A stretch of 64,000 bases of DNA from Novosphingobium endophyticum (GCF_014640675.1 NZ_BMHK01000008.1:62001-126000), one strand, 5' to 3'. Shown: positions 33,564-43,465, numbered from the stretch's first letter. The notes: generated by a model from the sequence alone, not told the origin. Translations and numbers: made by a program.

Positions 33564-35786
33564 TCATTCAGCAGCCTCCGGTTTTCGCCGTTGCGCCAGC
33601 GGATCGGTCGAGAAACGCATCGAAACCGTCGTGCCGCCGCCTTCGGCCGGCATGAACAGCATCTCGCCGCCATGTTCCTCGACGATCTTGTTCACGATAG
33701 CGAGGCCCAGTCCTGTGCCCTTCTCGCGCGTTGTCACGTAAGGTTCGATGATCCGTTCGCCGTCCTGGGGCAGGCCGATGCCGTTGTCGGTCACTTGGAC
33801 GAGGATCGATTCCGGCTCGCCGGAGACGGTGACGCGGATCGTGCCGCGATAATCTTCGCCGCTGTCCTTCGCCTTCGCCTCGACTGCCTCGACCGCGTTC
33901 TTGAGAACATTGGTCATGGCCTGACCGAATTGATGGCGATCGCAATCGATCATGCCGATATCGGGCTCGCTTCCGAACACGAAATCGATGTCTGGCCGCG
34001 CCACTTCCTGAAGGAACAGCGCCTGGCGCGTCAGGGCGACAGGGTCTTCGACGCGGAACAGCGGCTTTGGCAAGCGCGCGAAAGAAGAGAATTCGTCCAC
34101 CATCTTCCTGAGGTCGCCCACCTGGCGGATGATCGTACGGGTCAGGTCCTCGAACAGCTCGGGGTTGTCGACGATCTGCTTGCGATAGCGGCGGCTGAGG
34201 CGCTCGGTCGCGAGCTGGATCGGGGTGAGCGGATTCTTGATTTCATGCGCAATGCGCCGGGCCACATCGGACCATGCCGCCGTGCGCTGGTCGAGAAGCT
34301 GGCGCGTGATGTCCTCGAAGGTGATGACGTAACCGGTGGCGTCGCGGCTCGTCTTTACGGCAAGCGTCAGGAGCTCGCCGTTACGGCTGTACTGGACAAT
34401 GCCCGCAGGGACGCCCTGCTCCACCAGATCCGACAACGACGGCGCGAGCCGGGCGAGCGTCATGTCCTCGGGGACACCCTCTTCCCGATCGGTCAGCAGT
34501 TTCAGCGCGGTGCTGTTCATCAGCAGGATCCGCCCCGATTCGTCGAGCGAGATGATGCCCGAAGTGACCGATTCAAGGACCGCTTCGATGAACACGCTGC
34601 GTTCGTGGAGCTGCCGGTTGGCACCCAGCAACGCCTGCGTCTGCTTTTCGATCTGCGCGGTCATGCGGTTGAAGGCGCGGTTCAGCAGGCCGATCTCGTC
34701 CGCGCCGGTACGGCCCTCGACCCGCAGAGCGAAATTGCCGCTGCCCACCCGCCGCGCGGCGTCGACCAGTTCGTATAGCGGTTTCACCTGACGGTCCGCG
34801 AAGCGCAGAGCGAACCAGACCGCGAGCCCCACCAGCGCCAGCGATGCCACAAACAAGGCGACATTGAAGCGCAGTTGCAGAACACGAGCGCGGTTCGTCA
34901 GCACTTCATAGGCCTGGACGATGTTTTCCGCATGCTGCCCCTGGCTCAGCGAAACCAGATCGTTGCTGCGGGCCGCATAGAGATAGACGCCAGCGTCACG
35001 TTCGATCGGCACGACCGCCACGATCTTGTTGGGGTTCGAGGTAACGACCATCGGCTCGCCCTGATCGAGGCGCTTCAGGACTTCCTCTCCGATCCGCTTG
35101 TCTTCGGTGCTTCCTTCCGGATCGACAATGATCGGCGTTCGTTGTCTGCCGTCGCCGCCGATCTGGATGATGGCGGAAAGGCTGAGGTTCCGGCGATAGA
35201 CCTGATCCGCGTAGAACGCCTGGAACTCCGGACTGGCGATCGGGTACTCGCTGAGCATGGTGCGGGTATCCTCGGCCATGGCGACCGATTCGTAGCCAAC
35301 ATCGCGCTGCGTCTGCTCGTAATACCCCCGCGCGAGCTTGTTCGCGTTTTCCAGCAGTCCGCGCGAGCTGTCAGAAAACCAGAACTCGACGCCCGACTGG
35401 AACAGCCAGGAGGCAAAGACCACGACCAGCAGCGTCGGGACGGCCGAGATCAGTGAGAAGATGAAAACCAGGCGCACGTGCATGCGCCCTGTTCCGCCGA
35501 TGTTCTCGGCGCCCCGCCGCAAGGCCATCCGCCTGCCGAGCAGCACGAGAATCGCCATTGCGGGCACGAGCGTGCCAATCAGCAATGTCGCCGTGAGATT
35601 GGACGGCAGCAGTTGGCCCTTGTCGGCGCCGTGGTTGAGCGCCACCCATGTCGCCGCCGTCATGAGCAGGAATGCCACGACCGACAGGACTTCCACGACG
35701 GCAAAGAAATTCGCCCGCCGCGCAGCAACCTGCATACGACGCCACCAGCGTGGCCATGTGCGTTTCCGTGCTGCCCGTTCGTACAT
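33564..35786 (-). CDS. ntrY: NtrY sensor histidine kinase
   Basis: The 740-residue inner-membrane kinase has four hydrophobic segments: two near the N-terminus, one near residue 100 and one around residues 305-325. A periplasmic sensor region lies between the last two. A HAMP domain follows, then a PAS domain (SGIISLDESGRILLMN), the HisKA phospho-acceptor box [19 protein letters not shown] (histidine near residue 515) and the HATPase N, G1 and G2 boxes (NVLKNAVEAV, DNGIGLP, GTGLGLAI). It phosphorylates NtrX. The gene is 73 bases after ntrC, and that gap holds GTTGC/CAAC repeats that might be an operator. Confidence 0.93.
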   Translation of the reverse strand: MYERAARKRTWPRWWRRMQVAARRANFFAVVEVLSVVAFLLMTAATWVALNHGADKGQLLPSNLTATLLIGTLVPAMAILVLLGRRMALRRGAENIGGTGRMHVRLVFIFSLISAVPTLLVVVFASWLFQSGVEFWFSDSSRGLLENANKLARGYYEQTQRDVGYESVAMAEDTRTMLSEYPIASPEFQAFYADQVYRRNLSLSAIIQIGGDGRQRTPIIVDPEGSTEDKRIGEEVLKRLDQGEPMVVTSNPNKIVAVVPIERDAGVYLYAARSNDLVSLSQGQHAENIVQAYEVLTNRARVLQLRFNVALFVASLALVGLAVWFALRFADRQVKPLYELVDAARRVGSGNFALRVEGRTGADEIGLLNRAFNRMTAQIEKQTQALLGANRQLHERSVFIEAVLESVTSGIISLDESGRILLMNSTALKLLTDREEGVPEDMTLARLAPSLSDLVEQGVPAGIVQYSRNGELLTLAVKTSRDATGYVITFEDITRQLLDQRTAAWSDVARRIAHEIKNPLTPIQLATERLSRRYRKQIVDNPELFEDLTRTIIRQVGDLRKMVDEFSSFARLPKPLFRVEDPVALTRQALFLQEVARPDIDFVFGSEPDIGMIDCDRHQFGQAMTNVLKNAVEAVEAKAKDSGEDYRGTIRVTVSGEPESILVQVTDNGIGLPQDGERIIEPYVTTREKGTGLGLAIVNKIVEEHGGEMLFMPAEGGGTTVSMRFSTDPLAQRRKPEAAE

Positions 35787-35792
35787 CGTTGC

Positions 35793-35813
35793 GTTGTTAC
35801 AACACCGCTGTTG
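35793..35813. promoter_or_regulatory. overlapping short palindromes just upstream of ntrY
   Basis: GTTGTTACAAC (35793-35803) is an odd palindrome. It overlaps the inverted repeat CAACA-ccgc-TGTTG (35800-35813), with further GTTGC copies on both sides, all within the 73-base ntrC-ntrY gap. NtrX proteins are reported to bind paired CAA/TTG motifs and to regulate ntrY. The repeats here are CAA-N8-TTG and TTG-N3-CAA, so the match is only suggestive. Confidence 0.3.
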
Positions 35814-35859
35814 CGCTGTTGCAAGACCTTTCCGTCAAATGCGCCTCATGGGCGAACAA

Positions 35860-37275
35860 TCATGAACGGCGGGCAAATTCCTCGGGGTCCAGCGACAGTT
35901 CGCTGAGCCGTTTGCGCAGCGTATTGCGATTGATCCCGAGAGCCTGGGCGGCACGCAACTGGTTTCCGCCGGTTTGCGCGAGCACCGCGGCGAACAGCGG
36001 GCGCTCGAAGGCCGCCATGGCGGTGGCGTAGATGGTTCCGCTCGCCGGCCTCTCGTCCGAAAGCCATTGCGATATGGCTCCGGCGATGTCTCCCCCTGCC
36101 CGGCCGCCGCCCTCCAGTCCCTGCCGATCCGAAGCCAGCAGCGGCAGCACGCTCTCCGCATCGATGGCGTCCTCGCGGGCCAGCAGGGCAAGGCGGTAGA
36201 TGAAGTTCTTGAGCTCGCGCACGTTCCCGCGCCACGGCTGACGCCGCAGCAGATCGGTGGCCTCCTGGGTAAGCTGTCGCCGTGGGAGGCCCTCGTTTAC
36301 GGCGTGCTGAAGAAAATGACGTGCCAGCGCATCGATATCCTCAGGCCGGTCGCGCAGCGGCGGCATATGGATCGGTACGACGTTGAGTCGGTAATAGAGA
36401 TCCTCGCGAAACCGGCCTGCGGCGATCTCCGGTTCGAGATCCTTGTTCGTCGCCGCGATGATGCGGACGTCGAGCAGGATTTCGTCACGCCCCCCCACCC
36501 GCCGGATCCGGCCCGATTGCAGCGCCCGCAGCAGGCGGGTCTGCGCCTGCTGAGGCATGTCGCCGATCTCGTCGAGGAACAGTGTGCCGCCGGCCGCCTG
36601 TTCGAATTTGCCCACGTGCCGCGCCACCGCCCCGGTGAAAGCGCCCTTCTCGTGACCGAACAGCTCGCTTTCGATAAGCTCCGCAGGAATCGCCGCCGTG
36701 TTGACGGCGATGAACGGGCCTGTCCGGCGGTTGCCCAGCTGATGGATCGCCTCGGCCACGAGTTCCTTGCCCGTGCCCGACTCGCCGAGGATCAGGACGG
36801 TCAGATCATTGCGCATGACCCGCGTAATCATGCGAAACACCGACTGCATCGCCGGGCTGCGGCCAACGAGCGGCAAGCCGTCGCCCATCGGCTCTTCACC
36901 GTTCGGCACGTGCCCCTGCCCGCCCCCGGCAGCCTGCCTCACGGTGCGTGCGAGTTCGTCAATGTCGAAAGGCTTGGGGAAATACTCGAAGGCGCCCGTG
37001 TCCGTCGCGCGGACTGCCGTATCCAGCGTGTTCTGCGCGGACAGGATCAATACCGGCATGTCAGGCCGCAGCGAATGGACCCGGCCGATCGTCTCGATGC
37101 CGTCGCCATCGGGCAGCATGACATCCGTGACCATCGCCTGGAACGACTGTTCGGAAAGCAGCCGGTCGCGTTCTTCGATCGTCTGGCAGTGCGTCACTTC
37201 GAAGCCCTCCGATTCGAGGGCTGCCGTAATGACGATGGCGATGGACATATCGTCCTCGACGAGCAGAACGCTCAT
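35860..37275 (-). CDS. ntrC: NtrC nitrogen regulator
   Basis: The 471-residue sigma-54-dependent activator has a receiver domain with D51 (VTDVMLPDGDG). Its AAA+ domain has Walker A GESGTGKE (164-171), the intact GAFTGA (211-216) and Walker B LFLDEIGDMP. A C-terminal Fis-type helix-turn-helix follows (NQLRAAQALGINRNTLRKRL). It activates nitrogen-assimilation genes when phosphorylated by NtrB. I place the start at 37275, where ATG overlaps the ntrB stop (ATGA). An ATG at 37290 within ntrB would add five residues. Confidence 0.94.
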   Translation of the reverse strand: MSVLLVEDDMSIAIVITAALESEGFEVTHCQTIEERDRLLSEQSFQAMVTDVMLPDGDGIETIGRVHSLRPDMPVLILSAQNTLDTAVRATDTGAFEYFPKPFDIDELARTVRQAAGGGQGHVPNGEEPMGDGLPLVGRSPAMQSVFRMITRVMRNDLTVLILGESGTGKELVAEAIHQLGNRRTGPFIAVNTAAIPAELIESELFGHEKGAFTGAVARHVGKFEQAAGGTLFLDEIGDMPQQAQTRLLRALQSGRIRRVGGRDEILLDVRIIAATNKDLEPEIAAGRFREDLYYRLNVVPIHMPPLRDRPEDIDALARHFLQHAVNEGLPRRQLTQEATDLLRRQPWRGNVRELKNFIYRLALLAREDAIDAESVLPLLASDRQGLEGGGRAGGDIAGAISQWLSDERPASGTIYATAMAAFERPLFAAVLAQTGGNQLRAAQALGINRNTLRKRLSELSLDPEEFARRS

Positions 37276-38399
37276 GCGCCCGGTCTCCATTTCAAGAGCT
37301 TCTTCCGCGTTTCGCGGGCCAGCGGCAGATGGACACGGAAATGCGTGAGCTTGAGCTCCTCGTCCCGTTCATGGGTGATCCGGCCGTTCATGTCGCGCAC
37401 CAGCTTGCGGACCAGCGGCAGGCCGAGCCCCTGGCCCGCCTTCTTGGTCGTCACGAATGGCTCGAAGATGTGTTCGCGCATGCCGGCGTCCACGCCGGGG
37501 CCATTGTCGGTAACGCGCAGTTCGACCGGGAGGCGTACGGGCCTGCCCGAGTCGGTGGTATGAAGCTGAAGACCGCTGGCGAAACGCGTGCGGATCGTCA
37601 CTTTCGGCGATTCCGCGTCACTGCTCGCTTCCATCGCGTTGGACACGAGGTTGATGATCACCTGAACCAGTCCGTCGGGACTGCCGAGGACCGGAGGAAG
37701 CGAGGGATCGAACTCCTCGACTATCCTGACCGGCTGCGGACGTTCGCCCGCTGCCGCCTCGATCACGTCGATGGCGCGGCGCGCGGCCTCGTGCAGGTTG
37801 CAGGGCTCTACCGGAGGGGCCGTCCGTCGGCTGAGCTTCTGCATCTGCTCGATGAGGTTGGCGATGCGATCCACTTCCGATGTGATCAGGTTGGTCAGGG
37901 CGCGGTCCTTTTCCTCGACCTTGCGCGCCAGAAGCTGCGCGGCGCCGCGGATCCCCGCCAGCGGATTCTTGATCTCATGCGCCATGATCTCGGGCCCGCG
38001 CAGGAAGGCATTGTCGGCCACGCCGGAATCGTCGCCAAGCGCGTCGGCTGCGCTGTTGTCGTGAATGGTGAGCACCTGCCATCCCAGGGTATCGGCCACC
38101 GGTGCCACGTTGATGTCGATACGCCTGGCCCCCTTGCCTTTCAGCGCTACTATGACCTCACGCGCCGAAACCGGCGTCTCGTAGTCATTCAATCGTTCAA
38201 GAAGGCGCGGGTCCGGCACGGACATCACCTCGCCCAGACGGCTGCCGACAAGGCGGCGCAGGGACTGGCCGAAGAACTGCTCCGCCGCCGGATTGACCGA
38301 GGCGATACGCAGGCCGGGCTCCAGCAGGACAACCGCGTGGGGCAGGCTGGCTAGCAACCGGCTGGCTTCAGGCAGAGCCGTCCGGCTGAGCAGGCTCAT
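37272..38399 (-). CDS. ntrB: NtrB nitrogen-sensing histidine kinase
   Basis: The 375-residue soluble kinase has an N-terminal PAS domain (about residues 15-115), the H-box with H141 in [19 protein letters not shown], and HATPase motifs ([25 protein letters not shown]). Its activity is normally set by PII signalling of nitrogen status, and it phosphorylates NtrC. Both ends overlap neighbours: its ATG overlaps the dusB stop, and its stop overlaps the ntrC start. The dusB-ntrB-ntrC set is therefore translationally coupled. Confidence 0.94.
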   Translation of the reverse strand: MSLLSRTALPEASRLLASLPHAVVLLEPGLRIASVNPAAEQFFGQSLRRLVGSRLGEVMSVPDPRLLERLNDYETPVSAREVIVALKGKGARRIDINVAPVADTLGWQVLTIHDNSAADALGDDSGVADNAFLRGPEIMAHEIKNPLAGIRGAAQLLARKVEEKDRALTNLITSEVDRIANLIEQMQKLSRRTAPPVEPCNLHEAARRAIDVIEAAAGERPQPVRIVEEFDPSLPPVLGSPDGLVQVIINLVSNAMEASSDAESPKVTIRTRFASGLQLHTTDSGRPVRLPVELRVTDNGPGVDAGMREHIFEPFVTTKKAGQGLGLPLVRKLVRDMNGRITHERDEELKLTHFRVHLPLARETRKKLLKWRPGA

Positions 38400-39412
38400 G
38401 CCGCCTGGCGCTCCCGGTAGGGGCCGTAGAACTGAGCCAGCGCCCGCAGGACCTCATCGGGATCGTCGATGAAATTGGCCCGGTTGCGGAACTCGGCCGA
38501 ACCCGGCAGCCCCTTCACGTACCAGCCCAGGTGCTTGCGGGCCATCTTCACGCCGGTATCCCGGCCGTAGTGCGACATCATCGCCTCGTAATGCTCGACG
38601 ATGATCTCGTACTGCTGGCTGACGGATGGCTCGGGCATGCGGCCGCCACCGCGCCACCACTGCATGACCTGGGCGAGAATCCAGGGTTTGCCGTATGCGC
38701 CGCGCCCGATCATCAGACCATCAGCGCCGGACTGTTCCAGCGCCCTCGCCGCATCCTCGATGCCGCAGATGTCGCCATTGACGATGACGGGAATCGACAC
38801 CGCGTCCTTGACCTTGCGCACGAAGGCCCAGTCAGCCTCGCCCTTGTACATCTGGTTACGGGTGCGCCCGTGGACGGTGATCATCCGAGCGCCGATATCC
38901 TCGGCGATGCGCGCCATCTCCGGAGCGTTCAGGCTGTCATGGCACCAGCCCATGCGCATCTTGACAGTGACCGGCACCTTGACCGCCTTGACGGTCGCCT
39001 CGATCAGCCTTGTTGCCAGCGGAACGTCGCGCATCAGCGCCGAGCCCGCATCGCCGTTGACGACCTTGCGCACGGGGCACCCCATGTTGATGTCGATGAT
39101 CGCTGCGCCCCGGTCCTCGACCAGCTTGGCGGCCTCTGCCATCTGGTCAGGCTCGCAGCCGACGAGTTGCATAGAGACCGGATCCTCGATCTGATCCCAC
39201 ATCGCCTTCTGGATCGACACGCGCGTCTCGCGGATCGCCGCCGGACTGGCGATCATCTCCGTCACGTTGAGCCCCGAACCAAAACCGCGCACCATCCTGC
39301 GGAACGGCAGGTCGGACACGCCCGTCATCGGCGCGAGCACGACCGGACAATCGATCGTCACCGGACCGACGTGGATGGGCTTTAGCGCCGGAGGAGCGGG
39401 CAACTGGGTCAT
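38396..39412 (-). CDS. dusB: tRNA-dihydrouridine synthase DusB (NifR3)
   Basis: The 338-residue FMN enzyme reduces uridines to dihydrouridine in tRNA. It shows [17 protein letters not shown] near the N-terminus, [20 protein letters not shown] with the catalytic cysteine, TVKMRMGW, and the FMN phosphate site GDICGIEDA and [16 protein letters not shown]. The first residues, MTQLPAPP, begin at the ATG at 39412. The frame is open upstream to 39772 but that part is antisense to ispDF. It heads the ntr operon, as in many alphaproteobacteria. A small hairpin at 39426-39444 lies in its leader. Confidence 0.94.
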   Translation of the reverse strand: MTQLPAPPALKPIHVGPVTIDCPVVLAPMTGVSDLPFRRMVRGFGSGLNVTEMIASPAAIRETRVSIQKAMWDQIEDPVSMQLVGCEPDQMAEAAKLVEDRGAAIIDINMGCPVRKVVNGDAGSALMRDVPLATRLIEATVKAVKVPVTVKMRMGWCHDSLNAPEMARIAEDIGARMITVHGRTRNQMYKGEADWAFVRKVKDAVSIPVIVNGDICGIEDAARALEQSGADGLMIGRGAYGKPWILAQVMQWWRGGGRMPEPSVSQQYEIIVEHYEAMMSHYGRDTGVKMARKHLGWYVKGLPGSAEFRNRANFIDDPDEVLRALAQFYGPYRERQAA

Positions 39413-39425
39413 CAAGTCTATAACA

Positions 39426-39444
39426 CTGCCTAAAAAACAGGCAG
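39426..39444. other. short hairpin in the dusB/ispDF divergent region
   Basis: CTGCCT (39426-39431) and AGGCAG (39439-39444) flank an A-rich 7-base loop. It falls within the 80-base divergent gap and would be in the dusB leader. Read on the minus strand the loop is T-rich, a weak attenuator-like feature. No promoter is evident by eye. Confidence 0.3.
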
Positions 39445-39492
39445 CGCATAGTGGATTGCCCTCTTCACGGCAAGCGATTACCGGCAAGCTCA

Positions 39493-40692
39493 ATGTCGCA
39501 GGAGACGCCCCCCGACTCCGATCACGGTACGGACGCCCGCAGAATCGCTGCCGTCGTGGTCGCGGCGGGCAAAGGACTGCGCGCCGGCCAGGGCGTGCCC
39601 AAGCAGTTCGCAGCATGGCGGGGCAAGCCTGTCGTGCGCCATTCGGCCGAGGCGCTTGCGGCGGCCGGCATTGGCCCCATCCTGGTCGTGATCCCGCGGG
39701 ATTGCGAGGAACTGGCGCAGACTGCCCTCGATGGCGTTCCCGGTGTCCGGCTGATCGGTGGCGGCGAGACACGCCAGGAATCGGTACGCCTGGGGTTGGA
39801 GGCCCTTGCCGCCGATGCTCCCGATCTGGTGTTGATCCACGACGCCGCCAGGCCGCTTTTGTCCGGCGCTGTCATCGCGCGAATCCGCGATGCCCTGAAA
39901 CATTCGAAAGGCGTAATCCCGGTCCTGTCCGTAGTGGACAGCCTGACCCATGTGTCCGACAATCATGTCTCCGACAATACCGTCGGTCCGATCATGGGCG
40001 CACCGGCCGACCGCGCGCAGTTGCGCCGTGTCCAGACGCCGCAGGCCTTCCACTATGCCGAGATCCTCGCGGCCCATCGCGCGTGGGAGGGCCCTGCCCT
40101 TGCGGGAGACGACGCGAAGGTGGCGCAGGCATGGGGCATGGAGATCGCGCTCGTCGAAGGAGATGAAGCGTTGCACAAGCTGACGTTCGCGTCCGACTTC
40201 AACGCGCCGGCCCCGGCCGTCCGGGTGGGGACAGGCTATGATGTCCACCGCCTGACAGAAGGCGGGGAACTTTGGCTTTGCGGGATCAGGATCGAGCACA
40301 CGCACGGTCTCTCGGGGCACAGCGATGCCGACGTCGCAATCCACGCTCTCGTCGATGCGATGCTCGGCGCGATCGGCGCGGGAGACATCGGACAGCACTT
40401 TCCGCCGAGCGACCCTCAATGGCGTGGGGCCTCTTCGGACCGCTTTCTGTCCCACGCCGGTACGCTGGTGGCGCAGGCGGGCTATGCCCTTGGCAATGCG
40501 GATATCACCATCATATGTGAATCACCGAAGATCGGCCCCCATCGCGAGGCGATGCGGGCGCGATTGGCGGAAATCCTCGGCGTCGATCCCACCACGATCA
40601 GCGTCAAGGCAACGACGACCGAGAAGCTGGGCTTCACCGGCCGCAGCGAGGGGATTGCCGCCCAGGCGGCGGTTGTCCTGATCCGGACATGA
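39493..40692 (+). CDS. ispDF: bifunctional MEP-pathway enzyme IspD/IspF
   Basis: The 399-residue fusion catalyses two isoprenoid steps. The N-terminal IspD cytidylyltransferase (about residues 1-225) has the CTP loop [20 protein letters not shown] and TPQAFHY. The C-terminal IspF cyclodiphosphate synthase (about residues 235-399) has GTGYDVHRL with zinc-binding D and [25 protein letters not shown] and the [11 protein letters not shown] end. The fusion is characteristic of alphaproteobacteria. The start is most likely ATG 39493; a GTG at 39451 is in frame. A tandem 15-base repeat encodes HVSDN twice in the IspD part. Confidence 0.94.
   Translation: MSQETPPDSDHGTDARRIAAVVVAAGKGLRAGQGVPKQFAAWRGKPVVRHSAEALAAAGIGPILVVIPRDCEELAQTALDGVPGVRLIGGGETRQESVRLGLEALAADAPDLVLIHDAARPLLSGAVIARIRDALKHSKGVIPVLSVVDSLTHVSDNHVSDNTVGPIMGAPADRAQLRRVQTPQAFHYAEILAAHRAWEGPALAGDDAKVAQAWGMEIALVEGDEALHKLTFASDFNAPAPAVRVGTGYDVHRLTEGGELWLCGIRIEHTHGLSGHSDADVAIHALVDAMLGAIGAGDIGQHFPPSDPQWRGASSDRFLSHAGTLVAQAGYALGNADITIICESPKIGPHREAMRARLAEILGVDPTTISVKATTTEKLGFTGRSEGIAAQAAVVLIRT
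39949..39978 (+). repeat. tandem 15-bp repeat inside ispDF
   Basis: Two copies of a 15-base unit (39949-39963 and 39964-39978) differ at one base and encode [10 protein letters not shown]. The in-frame duplication lies in a loop region of the IspD domain after SVVDSLT, where it seems to be tolerated. Confidence 0.8.
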
Positions 40693-40702
40693 AGGGTCAA
40701 CC

Positions 40703-41269
40703 ATGAAACGAACATTGCGTGCCGCCGCCGCCCTGACCGCCTCACTGCTGGCGGTTGTTCCGCAGGTCGCGTCGGCCGCGCAGCCGGCGTGTCTCAGCAA
40801 GACAGAGGCGCGCTCGCTCCTCGTCTACGCCCTGCCCCAGGTCATCGACGGGACGCGCAAGCGGTGCGAGGCGGTTCTGCCGGACAACTCCTATCTGCGG
40901 CGGCACGGCAGCGGACTGGCCGCGCGTTACGGCGCGCAGAAGGCCCGTTACTGGCCGGAAGCCAAGGCGGCGTTTCTCAAGCTCGGCAACGCCAGCGACC
41001 CGCAATTGGGCCAGTTCGCCCGCAATCTTCCCGACGAATCGATGCAGCCGCTGATCGATCTCACCGTCGAAGGCATGGTTTCCCAGAGCATCCGCCCAGA
41101 GACCTGCGAGGAAATCGACCTCGCGATCGACCTTCTTTCACCGCTTCCACCCGAAAACACCGCCGGCCTGATCGCGCTGTTCATCGAGATCGGATCCGAA
41201 ACGGGCAAACGCGCCCGGACTTCCGACAAGCAGGCGAGCCTAGGCGGCTTTGCCATCTGCGAGGACTGA
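40703..41269 (+). CDS. exported protein of unknown function
   Basis: The 188-residue protein has a clear signal peptide (about residues 1-25, RTLRAAAALTASLLAVVPQVASA) and a mature region with cysteines at about 30, 55, 134 and 186 that could form disulfides. It has no motif I recognise. It contains predicted helical segments and no transmembrane helix beyond the signal. It lies 10 bases after ispDF, and the next gene (pncC) starts one base after its stop, so it belongs to a transcription unit with them. A periplasmic role is likely. Confidence 0.75.
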   Translation: MKRTLRAAAALTASLLAVVPQVASAAQPACLSKTEARSLLVYALPQVIDGTRKRCEAVLPDNSYLRRHGSGLAARYGAQKARYWPEAKAAFLKLGNASDPQLGQFARNLPDESMQPLIDLTVEGMVSQSIRPETCEEIDLAIDLLSPLPPENTAGLIALFIEIGSETGKRARTSDKQASLGGFAICED

Positions 41270-41270
41270 C

Positions 41271-41780
41271 ATGGCCAGGAACCTTCTCTTCCCGCAGGAC
41301 CTCTACGAACTGGCCGAGCGGGTCATCTCCGAAAACAGGGCACTAGGCCGCAAGGTGGCGATCGCCGAAAGTTGTACCGGCGGTCTCGTTTGCGCGGCCC
41401 TCACCGAAGTTCCGGGCTCCTCGGCGGTGCTCGATCGCGGATTCGTAACTTACTCGAACGAATCCAAGCACGAAATGCTGGGCGTCCAGGACGAACTCAT
41501 CGAGACCTTCGGAGCCGTCTCGCCCGCGACGGCCTGGGCCATGGCCCAAGGTGCCATTCGCGAAAGCAGGGCCGATATCGCCGTCGCCATCAGCGGCATT
41601 GCCGGCCCGGAGGGCGGCAGCGAGATGAAACCCGTCGGCACGGTCGTCTTTGCCCGCGCCATCCGGGGCGAGGAAGATGTCAATGCCGAGCAGAAGGTGA
41701 TCGACGGCAGCACCCGGGCGGAAATCCGGCACCAGGCCGCGATCGTGGCGTTGGAGCTGCTTCTGCCAGAAAACATTTGA
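41271..41780 (+). CDS. pncC: nicotinamide-nucleotide amidohydrolase (CinA C-terminal family)
   Basis: The 169-residue stand-alone CinA C-terminal domain deamidates NMN to nicotinate mononucleotide in NAD salvage. It shows AIAESCTGGLVCAALTEVPGSS with the catalytic serine and lysine-region residues, FVTYSNESKHEMLGV, and ISGIAGPEGGSEMKPVGTV. The ATG at 41271 follows the preceding stop by one base; an in-frame upstream extension to 41250 is less likely. The gene ends in a repeat-rich intergenic region. Confidence 0.92.
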   Translation: MARNLLFPQDLYELAERVISENRALGRKVAIAESCTGGLVCAALTEVPGSSAVLDRGFVTYSNESKHEMLGVQDELIETFGAVSPATAWAMAQGAIRESRADIAVAISGIAGPEGGSEMKPVGTVVFARAIRGEEDVNAEQKVIDGSTRAEIRHQAAIVALELLLPENI

Positions 41781-41810
41781 TTATCAAAGCGTTGTGGTTT
41801 CTCACCGCGC

Positions 41811-41916
41811 GACCAGTTACACATAGTGCCTATGTTCTGGCGGGACGTAACTTTGTGTAACCTGTGGAGCCTTGTGACCAGTTACATTTCGAAACCGTTG
41901 GTCACAAAATGTAACT
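41811..41916. repeat. cluster of interleaved GTTAC/GTAAC inverted repeats
   Basis: Several nested repeats fill the gap between the convergent pncC and ratA-like genes. GTTACACA (41816-41823) pairs with TGTGTAAC (41854-41861). ACATAG/CTATGT is at 41821-41835. GTGACCA (41874-41880) pairs with TGGTCAC (41899-41905). AGTTACATTT (41880-41889) pairs with AAATGTAACT (41907-41916). The last two pairs are interleaved, which would give a pseudoknot in RNA or alternating half-sites in DNA. GACCAGTTACA occurs twice (41811-41821 and 41876-41886 region). Its role is unknown; transcription termination or protein binding are possible. Confidence 0.7.
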
Positions 41917-41926
41917 CAAGCCACCT

Positions 41927-42373
41927 TCAGGATCGCTCCGGCGCCCCGTAAAGATCGGCCGCACGTTCCTCGAACGCTGCGACCATCTTGCGAAAGGCCT
42001 TGTCGAACTGCTGCCCCGCCAGCTTTTCGAACAATGCGTTGCGGAACGAAAAGCGCACGTCGAATTCGACATCGCAGCTGTTCGCGTCAACAGGATGGAA
42101 CTGCCAGATATTGTCGAGATCCCGCATCGGGCCGTCGAGATAATGGACCTTGATCTCGAACGGGCGGCGCTTCTCGACCCGCGACGTGAACTTTTCGCGC
42201 AGTGCCTTGAAGCCCACCAGCATGTCGACAACCATTTCCGCCTGGTTGTCCGATCGGACACGCGTGGCCACGACCCAGGGCAGGAATTCCTGGTAGCGAC
42301 CGACGTCCGCAACCAGATCGAACATCCGCTCGGCGCTGTATGGCAAGCGCTGGACATCGTGGATTCCGGGCAT
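41927..42373 (-). CDS. COQ10/RatA-like START-domain protein
   Basis: The 148-residue protein belongs to the polyketide cyclase/START superfamily. It has the typical SAERMFDLVADVGRYQEFLPWV start, then FTSRVEKRRPFEIKVHYLDGP and a C-terminal helix (FEKLAGQQFDKAFRKMVAAFEERA). Relatives include the mitochondrial ubiquinone-binding COQ10 and the E. coli RatA protein. In alphaproteobacteria it commonly follows lipA, as here (40 bases downstream). A role in ubiquinone handling is the best guess. The ATG at 42373 is chosen; the frame is open further upstream without support. Confidence 0.85.
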   Translation of the reverse strand: MPGIHDVQRLPYSAERMFDLVADVGRYQEFLPWVVATRVRSDNQAEMVVDMLVGFKALREKFTSRVEKRRPFEIKVHYLDGPMRDLDNIWQFHPVDANSCDVEFDVRFSFRNALFEKLAGQQFDKAFRKMVAAFEERAADLYGAPERS

Positions 42374-42413
42374 TTTCAGCCCTCTTCGGTCGCGGCATTG
42401 TCCCAAGTGGACA

Positions 42414-43376
42414 TTACTTCTGTCCCTTGGCCGGCTGCCGCCGCTCTTCCTTTGCCAATCGAAGGGCACGCGCGGCCCGCATCTCGGCAAAGTCCTCTCC
42501 CGCGTGATAGCTGGACCGGGTCAACGGCGAGGATGCGACCTGCAGGAAGCCCTTGGCGCGCGCGATCGCGCCATAGGCATTGAAGGCCTGCGGCGTAACG
42601 AATTCCTTCACTTCCGCATGCTTCGGAGTGGGGCGCAGGTATTGCCCCATGGTCAGAAAGTCGATGTCGGCGCTGCGCATGTCGTCCATGACCTGATGAA
42701 CTTCCAGGCGCTCCTCCCCCAGGCCAAGCATGATGCCCGACTTGGTGAATATCGAAGGATCGTGGTGCTTCACCTCTTCCAGCAGGCGCAGCGAGGCGTA
42801 GTAGCGCGCACCGGGGCGGATCGTCGGATAGAGCCGGGGGACTGTCTCGAGATTGTGGTTGTAGACATCGGGCCGTGCCGCGACGATCGCCTCTACCGCG
42901 GCGCGCATCTTGCCGCGAAAATCGGGCGTCAGGATCTCGATCGTCGTCCGGGGCGTATTCCTGCGCAGTTCCTCGATGACCTTGACGAACTGGCCGGCGC
43001 CGCCATCCGGCAGGTCGTCGCGATCGACCGAGGTGATAACGATGTGCTCCAACCCCAGCTTCGCCGCGGCTTCGGCAACGTGCGCGGGCTCATCCGGGTC
43101 GACGCGGCCGGGCATGCCCGTCTTGACGTTACAAAAGGCGCAGGCACGGGTGCAGGTATCGCCCAGGATCATCACCGTCGCGTGCTTCTTCGTCCAGCAT
43201 TCGCCGATATTCGGGCAGGCGGCCTCTTCGCAGACCGTGTTGAGGTTGAGGTCCCGCATCAGCTGGCGCGTCTCGCCATAACCCTTGCTGGTCGGTGCCT
43301 TGACCCGAATCCAGTCCGGCTTACGCTGGCGCTCTGGCTTGGGTTCGGGCTGCGGAGCGGATGAAAGATCGTTCAT
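42414..43376 (-). CDS. lipA: lipoyl synthase
   Basis: The 320-residue radical-SAM enzyme inserts two sulfurs into octanoyl groups on the lipoyl domains of E2 subunits such as PdhC in this window. The auxiliary cluster is held by C49, C54 and C60, and the SAM cluster by C75, C79 and C82 (CTRACAFC). The C-terminal serine ligand motif [11 protein letters not shown] is present. Length is normal. It is divergent from the carbonic anhydrase gene across 89 bases. Confidence 0.96.
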   Translation of the reverse strand: MNDLSSAPQPEPKPERQRKPDWIRVKAPTSKGYGETRQLMRDLNLNTVCEEAACPNIGECWTKKHATVMILGDTCTRACAFCNVKTGMPGRVDPDEPAHVAEAAAKLGLEHIVITSVDRDDLPDGGAGQFVKVIEELRRNTPRTTIEILTPDFRGKMRAAVEAIVAARPDVYNHNLETVPRLYPTIRPGARYYASLRLLEEVKHHDPSIFTKSGIMLGLGEERLEVHQVMDDMRSADIDFLTMGQYLRPTPKHAEVKEFVTPQAFNAYGAIARAKGFLQVASSPLTRSSYHAGEDFAEMRAARALRLAKEERRQPAKGQK

Positions 43377-43465
43377 GCGGCCCAGATAGTCTCAAGTTTG
43401 CGGCCTTGCCAGTGTGAATATGCCGGCTAATGGATACGCCGATATGCAAGGAGGCGGAGTCCCCC

